Positions 6,907 through 10,726 of a DNA stretch of 10,726 nt are shown piece after piece. A model generated the notes under the pieces. The model worked only from the letters and a program-made list of their open reading frames with translations. It was not told where the DNA came from and made no database searches. Source of the stretch: an uncultured Rhizobiaceae group bacterium (lineage in GTDB: Bacteria; Pseudomonadota; Alphaproteobacteria; Rhizobiales; Rhizobiaceae). The DNA is taken from positions 1-10,726 of the forward strand of contig CALAIO010000111.1 of assembly GCA_937923355.1 (NCBI GenBank), given 5' to 3'. The translations under genes were made by a program, and so were the position numbers. The stretch's first letter is position 1. Every line of letters starts with the position of its first letter.

Positions 6907-6941
6907 TGGTGTTCTCCTTTCATTGGTAAAATTCACCAATG
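6904..6941 (-). promoter_or_regulatory. Possible RNA switch: three CATTGGT/ACCAATG elements around the microprotein start
   Basis: In the minus-strand transcript, CATTGGTG (from 6941 to 6934) can pair with ACCAATG (6927-6921) in a short 7-bp hairpin that leaves the following AAAGGAG and ATG free. It can instead pair with CACCAATG (6911-6904) over 8 bp; that second copy contains the ATG itself, and the loop would hold the Shine-Dalgarno. The two pairings exclude each other. The repeats are plain in the sequence; the switching role is inference. Confidence 0.4.
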
Positions 6942-6969
6942 CAGAAATTGTTCCAATCCGATAACAAAT

Positions 6970-7398
6970 CTATCCTGCAATATAGCGCTTCATTTCTTCT
7001 GCTTCTTGCTCGGCTTTTTGAATTTTACGTTTCACGACATCACCAATTGAAATAATGCCAGTGAGTTTGCCGCCTGAAATAACGGGCAAATGCCGAAAAC
7101 GGCCTTTGGTCATTTTCTCCATTAAATCATCAATAGTTTCGGTTTCATCGCAGGAGATAACCTTTTGCGTCATACAGACCGAGATTGGTTTTGATAAGGC
7201 GTCATTCCCTGATTTAGCAACCTCTCGCACTATGTCGCGCTCAGAAGCAATGCCGCAAACATTGCCACTTTTATCAAGAACAACAGTTGCCCCAATTTTC
7301 TTGGCGCTTAAAACTTTTGAAATTTCTTGAAGGCTCATATCAGCATTGGCCGTAAAAACATCGCGACCCTTGATTGCAAGTATTTCTGAAACAGACAT
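6970..7398 (-). CDS. CBS-domain pair protein (Bateman module), stand-alone
   Basis: Cytosolic protein of 142 residues made almost wholly of two CBS domains, at about 9-61 and 73-126, followed by a short charged helix (KRKIQKAEQEAEEMKRYI). Each domain ends in the typical pattern: GIASERDIVR (49-58) and GIISIGDVVK (114-123), with FRHLPVISGGKLTG in the second. Such pairs bind adenine nucleotides or S-adenosylmethionine and act as energy or ligand sensors for partner proteins; the ligand and partner of this one cannot be told. GGGAG at 7405-7409 sits 6 nt before the ATG. The gene follows the transpeptidase gene on the same strand but has its own -10-like TATAAT, and a membrane microprotein lies directly downstream. 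Confidence 0.92.
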   Translation of the reverse strand: MSVSEILAIKGRDVFTANADMSLQEISKVLSAKKIGATVVLDKSGNVCGIASERDIVREVAKSGNDALSKPISVCMTQKVISCDETETIDDLMEKMTKGRFRHLPVISGGKLTGIISIGDVVKRKIQKAEQEAEEMKRYIAG

Positions 7399-7421
7399 AA
7401 ATTTCTCCCTAAATTGACAAA

Positions 7422-7427
7422 ATTATA
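7422..7427 (-). promoter_or_regulatory. -10 element likely driving the CBS gene
   Basis: The minus strand reads a consensus TATAAT 24 nt upstream of the CBS ATG, which would give a leader of roughly 17 nt that just includes the Shine-Dalgarno. The position 17 nt upstream (CTTAAG) is a poor -35, so the promoter call rests on the -10 alone. Confidence 0.35.
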
Positions 7428-7488
7428 TTGCCTACAAAAGAGAGCTTAAGCCAAAAAGTGGCAAAATTGAAATAGAGGTCTGTTAAAC

Positions 7489-8232
7489 CTATTTTACGAG
7501 GATAGGAGACTTGGTTTTTACGCGGCCATAAAGATCAATTACATCCTGATGAACCATGCGAACGCAACCGCTGGAAACAGCCTTGCCAATTGACCAATGT
7601 TCTGGCGTTCCGTGAAGGCGATAAAGCGTATCAACGTTACCTTCGAAAATATAAAGCGCACGTGCCCCAAGAGGGTTGTCCAATCCGCCTGGCATGCCGC
7701 CATTTTCTTCTGACCATTTTTCAAGTTCAGGACGACGCTCAATCATTTCTGCTGGTGGCGTCCATTTTGGCCATTCCTGTTTCCATAAAACGCGGGCACG
7801 ACCAGCCCATTCAAATCCTGCTTTACCAAGCCCAACACCATAACGCATTGCTTTGCCATTTGGCTCTACGTGATAAAGGTAGAAGTTTTTTGTATCCACA
7901 ACCAGCGAGCCTACTTTTTCGCGTGTTTTGTAATTGACACGTTGACGGAAAAAACGTTCTTCCAATTCGCCCTCAGGAACACCAGGAACCGGAAATTTCT
8001 CGTTTGGCAGTGGGCCATAAAGAGAAGCAAAAGTACTTTTAGTCGTTTTTATTTTTGGCTTCTTCTTAAATCTGTCACGAAGCTTGGAAAGTGTCGTAGA
8101 GCCATCACCATCTGAATTACTACTTTTCGAACACCCGGCTAGCACGAGACCACCAGCAGCAGTCGCACCCGTAACCAGTTTCCGGCGTGAAATTTCAAGT
8201 TCATTTTGCTTGGGCGTGATAATTCGTGTCAT
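7489..8232 (-). CDS. L,D-transpeptidase (YkuD/ErfK family), predicted Tat-exported lipoprotein
   Basis: Envelope enzyme of 247 residues that would form 3-3 peptidoglycan cross-links or attach proteins to peptidoglycan. The N-terminus carries a twin-arginine motif (SRRKLV, 15-20), a hydrophobic stretch, and a lipobox LAGC (31-34), pointing to Tat export followed by lipidation at Cys34. A Ser/Gly/Asp and then Lys-rich linker (35-65) leads to the YkuD domain (about 105-245). The catalytic signature is complete: LHGTPEHWSIGKAVSSGCVRM with His207, Ser220, Gly222 and nucleophile Cys223. GGGAG at 8239-8243 lies 6 nt before the ATG. It sits 110 nt downstream of the endonuclease/phosphatase-family gene on the same strand, and no clear terminator separates it from the CBS gene. 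Related proteins with Tat-like leaders are common in Hyphomicrobiales. Confidence 0.94.
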   Translation of the reverse strand: MTRIITPKQNELEISRRKLVTGATAAGGLVLAGCSKSSNSDGDGSTTLSKLRDRFKKKPKIKTTKSTFASLYGPLPNEKFPVPGVPEGELEERFFRQRVNYKTREKVGSLVVDTKNFYLYHVEPNGKAMRYGVGLGKAGFEWAGRARVLWKQEWPKWTPPAEMIERRPELEKWSEENGGMPGGLDNPLGARALYIFEGNVDTLYRLHGTPEHWSIGKAVSSGCVRMVHQDVIDLYGRVKTKSPILVK

Positions 8233-8342
8233 ATGAAGCTCCCTTAAGGAAACTAGTTAACGGATGTTAAGACTTTTTACGAGTCGAAACCTGCTCACAA
8301 ATCAGTGAGTTACTCTTTATGGTTAATGGCAGATTGTCGCAT

Positions 8343-9278
8343 TTATTGGATCTGGAACTTTACCATAACCGGCAGATGATCAGAACCCATATCTGACAAG
8401 GTTTCTGCGGATAGAACTTCAATGCGCCCTTTCTTCATCACATTATCAATCGGCAATCCCGCCCACCAGGTATAATAAAGTGGCAATTCATCAATCATCC
8501 ATGTGGGTCCGACGCCAGGCACAATGTCCATCTGGGATGCTTCGGCAAATTTATTTACACTGTGAGACCATGTGGTGGCATTAAAATCGCCAGCAAAGAG
8601 GGCATCAGCGCCCACTTTTTCCAGTTCAGGCTTTATCGTTTTAAGTTGCTTTGGTCCACTGGCAGGCCATGGCCAGCGCAGATGCACTGAGCCAGACGTA
8701 AATTCCAAACCGTTAGGCGCAGTAACTTGCGTTCTGGCAAAAGAGCCATAGGGGCCACAATATTGGGTAGTTTTATCCAGTGGCCATTTGGAGTAAAACC
8801 GAATGCCACCACGCTTCCCCCATTCCGGACAATGAAGCAGGTGAGGCCATTTTTCATCAAGGCGTTTGATTTCAAACGTCCAACGTGTAGCTGCTTCACT
8901 GAGCGAAATAAGATCAGGATCAAGCTCAATGATTTTATCAATCACCGCTTCACGCCTTGAGTTGATCCAATAGAGATTAAAATGCAAAAGCGAGTATATT
9001 GGTTTGCTTACATCTGCTTCCAGAGCACGTTTGCTCAATAAAGTGCCGCTTGATGCTGTATAAAAACCGATACCACCAACACATAACGCCAAAAGGCTCA
9101 TCCATTGCCATTCGCGCAAGGCAAGTATGGCGCCAATAATCAATAGACCAAAACTTAAATGCAATCTGAAATGAGAAAACGTATCAAAGGATGGATGAAT
9201 ACCCCCCAAAAATCCAAGTCCGATTGCAAGCGATGCCCCGAAAATTCCAAGGATAATAAGTTTTCTTATGATCTTCAT
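8343..9278 (-). CDS. Endonuclease/exonuclease/phosphatase-family protein with N-terminal membrane anchor
   Basis: Protein of 311 residues. Three hydrophobic segments (about 6-27, 37-54 and 58-75) anchor it in the inner membrane. The remainder is an endonuclease/exonuclease/phosphatase (DNase I-like) domain with the expected metal and catalytic residues: Asn101 in HFNLYWIN, Glu128 in DLISLSEA, His199 in GSVHLRW, Asp231/Asn233 in FAGDFNATTW, Asp278 in PIDNV and Asp300/His301 in MGSDHLPV. Members cut nucleic acids or phospho-lipids and phospho-sugars, so the substrate is open; three spans would be expected to put the domain on the periplasmic side if the N-terminus is inside. A Shine-Dalgarno is weak (AGG about 14 nt upstream), but no better start is seen. 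It is divergent from the GST gene. Confidence 0.9.
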   Translation of the reverse strand: MKIIRKLIILGIFGASLAIGLGFLGGIHPSFDTFSHFRLHLSFGLLIIGAILALREWQWMSLLALCVGGIGFYTASSGTLLSKRALEADVSKPIYSLLHFNLYWINSRREAVIDKIIELDPDLISLSEAATRWTFEIKRLDEKWPHLLHCPEWGKRGGIRFYSKWPLDKTTQYCGPYGSFARTQVTAPNGLEFTSGSVHLRWPWPASGPKQLKTIKPELEKVGADALFAGDFNATTWSHSVNKFAEASQMDIVPGVGPTWMIDELPLYYTWWAGLPIDNVMKKGRIEVLSAETLSDMGSDHLPVMVKFQIQ

Positions 9279-9312
9279 AAATTGCGCACAAACCTTATTG
9301 TTTAGTGGCTTA

Positions 9313-9326
9313 TAAACTTAAGTTTA
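9313..9326. repeat. Perfect 14-bp palindrome in the divergent intergenic region
   Basis: TAAACTTAAGTTTA equals its own reverse complement. It lies about midway between the starts of the membrane phosphatase-family gene (9278) and the GST gene (9405), where a dimeric repressor or activator could act on both. On the minus strand it overlaps a TATAAG that may be a weak -10. No regulator can be named. Confidence 0.45.
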
Positions 9327-9404
9327 CAAAAATGCACCAAGTTCCACTCGTAAAATGCAGCTAGTTTGGTTAGGCTTTATCAATTGCATAATGAGGTAGG
9401 TAAT

Positions 9405-10112
9405 ATGACAGAACAAACAGCTCCAATTGAACTCTATTATTGGCCAACGCCTAATGGCTGGAAAATTTCCATCATGATGGAAGAATTGGGTATTCCTTAC
9501 GAGATCAAGTTTATTAACATTGGCGCGGGTGATCAATTCAAGCCTGAGTTCTTGAAAATTGCACCCAACAATCGTATGCCAGCCATCATCGATCCCGAAG
9601 GGCCAGACGGAAAACCCATTTCTGTTTTTGAGTCAGGGGCTATCCTTCAATATCTGGGTCGCAAGTTTAACAAGTTCTACCCAAATGAAGAGCGCGCGCG
9701 CGTCGAGGTGGATGAATGGTTGATGTGGCAAATGGGCGGGCTTGGACCCATGGCTGGTCAAACCCATCACTTCAGGGTCTATGCACCAGAAAAAGTACCT
9801 TACGCAATCGACCGCTACACAAATGAAGTCAATCGTCTTTATGGTGTCTTAAACAAACGTCTTGAGGGCAGGGATTTTATTGCAGGCGAATATTCAATTG
9901 CTGATATGGCTTGTATCGGTTGGGCGCAGCTTTGGGAACGTCAGGGACAAGACATCAAACAATTTCCAAACCTCGAAAGTTGGATTGAGCGGATGAAGGC
10001 AAGGCCCGCCGTTGCGAAAGGTTTATCGCTTGGTCTTGAAAAGCGCGAGCAATCCAACTTTGACAAGGATAAAGATCAGCAGGCCGTACTTTTTGGACAG
10101 AAGGCAAGGTAA
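9405..10112 (+). CDS. Glutathione S-transferase family protein, YfcG/Ure2-like
   Basis: Cytosolic protein of 235 residues. The N-terminal thioredoxin-like domain (about 8-90) holds the YfcG-type active-site block YYWPTPNGWKISIMMEELG, where Thr15 and Asn17 correspond to the residues that contact glutathione in this class, the cis-Pro turn MPA (58-60) and the glutathione gamma-Glu contact FESGAI (76-81). The C-terminal helical domain (about 97-210) includes DEWLMWQMGGLGPMAGQ and the N-capping motif FIAGEYSIADMACIGW. YfcG-like proteins use glutathione disulfide and act as disulfide reductases rather than conjugating enzymes; that activity is inferred here. An in-frame TTG upstream extends the frame, but the ATG at 9405 follows GAGG at 9393-9396 and matches the family's start. 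The next gene begins 3 nt after its stop, so the two form an operon. Confidence 0.93.
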   Translation: MTEQTAPIELYYWPTPNGWKISIMMEELGIPYEIKFINIGAGDQFKPEFLKIAPNNRMPAIIDPEGPDGKPISVFESGAILQYLGRKFNKFYPNEERARVEVDEWLMWQMGGLGPMAGQTHHFRVYAPEKVPYAIDRYTNEVNRLYGVLNKRLEGRDFIAGEYSIADMACIGWAQLWERQGQDIKQFPNLESWIERMKARPAVAKGLSLGLEKREQSNFDKDKDQQAVLFGQKAR

Positions 10113-10115
10113 CTT

Positions 10116-10502
10116 ATGCGTAGTCTTAAATGCGCATTGGTCTTTTGCGCTACTCTTCTTGCAACGCCATCTCATGCAGAACTTCTGGGAGCAGAATGGA
10201 TAACAGAAGCGGAAATGAAAAAACAATCCGCTTTTGCAAGGCAGAACAATCTGCTGCTGAATTCGTTGAGATGTAAATTTGATGAAACAGTTGCCAATCC
10301 TGGTCGAGGCGATGTGCTCTTTCGTGCTGATTTCGAAATTCCACCAACACCACAAGCCTGGGGTTGGACCTTCGAAGCAAATGCGCCCCTAAAAGGCCCT
10401 GAACAACAAGCCAAAGCCGCCGGCTTTGTCGTGGCAAGTGAAGAGTATTTCGAAGTAACCGGTGTGACCTGGGTAAGATGCAAAGTATGGCATCTGCCGT
10501 AA
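10116..10502 (+). CDS. Small secreted protein of unknown function, translationally linked to the GST gene
   Basis: I do not recognise this 128-residue protein. It has a clear Sec signal peptide: a basic MRSLK start, a hydrophobic core (6-16) and a likely cut after SHA at residue 21, leaving a mature part of about 107 residues. The mature chain contains only two cysteines, Cys53 (SLRCKF) and Cys122 (WVRCKVWH), so one disulfide bond in the periplasm is plausible. It is rich in aromatic residues near the end and has no membrane span. AAGG at 10106-10109, inside the end of the GST gene, serves as ribosome-binding site 6 nt before the ATG. The 3-nt gap implies co-expression with the GST. Reading frames on the opposite strand lack such signals and are discounted. 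Confidence 0.82.
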   Translation: MRSLKCALVFCATLLATPSHAELLGAEWITEAEMKKQSAFARQNNLLLNSLRCKFDETVANPGRGDVLFRADFEIPPTPQAWGWTFEANAPLKGPEQQAKAAGFVVASEEYFEVTGVTWVRCKVWHLP

Positions 10503-10530
10503 TTTTACTCTTAAACCTCGCAAGGCCAAC

Positions 10531-10559
10531 AAAAAAGCCTCGCAAAATTGCGAGGCTTT
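10531..10559. terminator. Hairpin terminator between the secreted-protein gene and the DUF2147 gene
   Basis: The arms AAAGCCTCGCA (10534-10544) and TGCGAGGCTTT (10549-10559) pair perfectly over 11 bp with a 4-nt loop. The A run at 10531-10536 provides a T tract for minus-strand transcripts, so it best fits the DUF2147 gene; on the plus strand only TTT follows the GC stem. Confidence 0.85.
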
Positions 10560-10587
10560 AACCTGAGGGGATAAACTCTGGTTTGAC

Positions 10588-10726
10588 TTAAAGCTTCTTC
10601 CAGTTTTGTGTTTTGCAGAAAATCTTCAGTGCGCAACCTGTCATTTTCATCTTGCTACCAGCAACGGTCGCAGAACCTGAATATTCTTTGTTATCTGCAG
10701 GATCTGTGATTGTGCCTACATATTTG
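10588..10726 (-). CDS. DUF2147-family secreted protein, C-terminal 45 residues (cut by window edge)
   Basis: The minus strand is open from the window end and reads KYVGTITDPADNKEYSG, continues with SKMKMTGCALKIFCKTQNWKKL and stops with TAA at 10588-10590. This matches the C-terminal repeat of DUF2147 proteins, whose pattern is a glycine/tyrosine strand, then a GC-x(5)-C motif and a closing Q-x-W. Two cysteines (residues 31 and 37 of the fragment) are in the usual places. Family members are small exported proteins of unknown function with a lipocalin-like beta fold. The start and signal peptide lie beyond the window. A hairpin terminator lies downstream of its stop. Confidence 0.85.
   Translation of the reverse strand, partial: KYVGTITDPADNKEYSGSATVAGSKMKMTGCALKIFCKTQNWKKL

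Noticed and set aside
6851..6964. Plus-strand 37-codon reading frame (MATTKVLIDKNG...) after the ETF-QO terminator
   Set aside because: It has no usable Shine-Dalgarno, and most of it is antisense to the minus-strand microprotein, which has a much better ribosome-binding site and a coherent membrane-span product.
7443..7465. GCCA/TGGC mini-hairpin after the L,D-transpeptidase gene as a terminator
   Set aside because: The stem is only 4 bp with no following T run after a GC-rich stem, so it would not be expected to stop transcription.
8312..8344. Minus-strand 10-codon frame beginning at the stop of the membrane phosphatase-family gene
   Set aside because: No Shine-Dalgarno, very short, and the product has no recognisable features.
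10150..10545. Minus-strand frames of 131 and 103 codons opposite the secreted-protein gene
   Set aside because: The plus-strand gene has a signal peptide, a Shine-Dalgarno and operon spacing; the minus frames have none, and the longer one runs into the terminator hairpin.
10516..10546. CCTCGCAA repeated at 10516-10523 and 10539-10546
   Set aside because: The second copy is an arm of the terminator; a single extra 8-base copy nearby is not enough to call a functional repeat.

Overview
The window looks like an ordinary chromosomal stretch of an alphaproteobacterium. The protein set (ETF-ubiquinone oxidoreductase, an alphaproteobacterial-type family-4-like uracil-DNA glycosylase, a Tat-type ErfK/YkuD protein, a paired-CBS protein and a DUF2147 protein) suggests the Hyphomicrobiales. 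The AT-leaning composition (mid-40s % GC by eye, not computed) would suit one of the lower-GC, perhaps marine, members. That placement is inference from protein style; there is no rRNA here. I see no phage, transposon, CRISPR array, tRNA or toxin-antitoxin module.

Layout. Positions 2-1177 (+) hold the C-terminal two thirds of pgi (glucose-6-phosphate isomerase). It converges on a BCCT-family compatible-solute transporter (1256-2965, -) across a strong hairpin terminator. A LysR-type regulator (3150-4070, +) is divergent from the transporter; the ~180-nt space between them holds overlapping promoter candidates and two mutually exclusive inverted repeats in the transporter's likely mRNA leader. 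The LysR gene ends exactly where a convergent uracil-DNA glycosylase gene (4071-4901, -) ends. That gene is in turn divergent from ETF-ubiquinone oxidoreductase (5051-6751, +).

A shared hairpin terminator (6766-6807) separates ETF-QO from a minus-strand group: a YkuD L,D-transpeptidase (7489-8232), a two-CBS-domain protein (6970-7398), and a 30-residue single-membrane-span microprotein (6814-6906) with a near-ideal Shine-Dalgarno. The microprotein is too short for routine gene callers. A three-copy repeat just before it could form alternative RNA hairpins, one of which pairs with its start codon. Upstream of the transpeptidase on the same strand lies a membrane-anchored endonuclease/exonuclease/phosphatase-family protein (8343-9278).

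An intergenic region with a perfect 14-bp palindrome separates that gene from a divergent two-gene operon (9405-10502, +): a YfcG-like glutathione S-transferase and a small secreted protein I do not recognise. A hairpin terminator follows, and then the C-terminal end of a DUF2147 protein (10588-10726, -) cut by the window edge.

How the genes relate: mostly housekeeping units, with themes of central carbon metabolism (pgi), osmolyte uptake under likely LysR control (BCCT/LysR), uracil repair, respiratory electron entry (ETF-QO) and envelope maintenance (L,D-transpeptidase). The parts most worth a second look are the CBS/microprotein pair with its possible RNA switch and the structured leader of the transporter.
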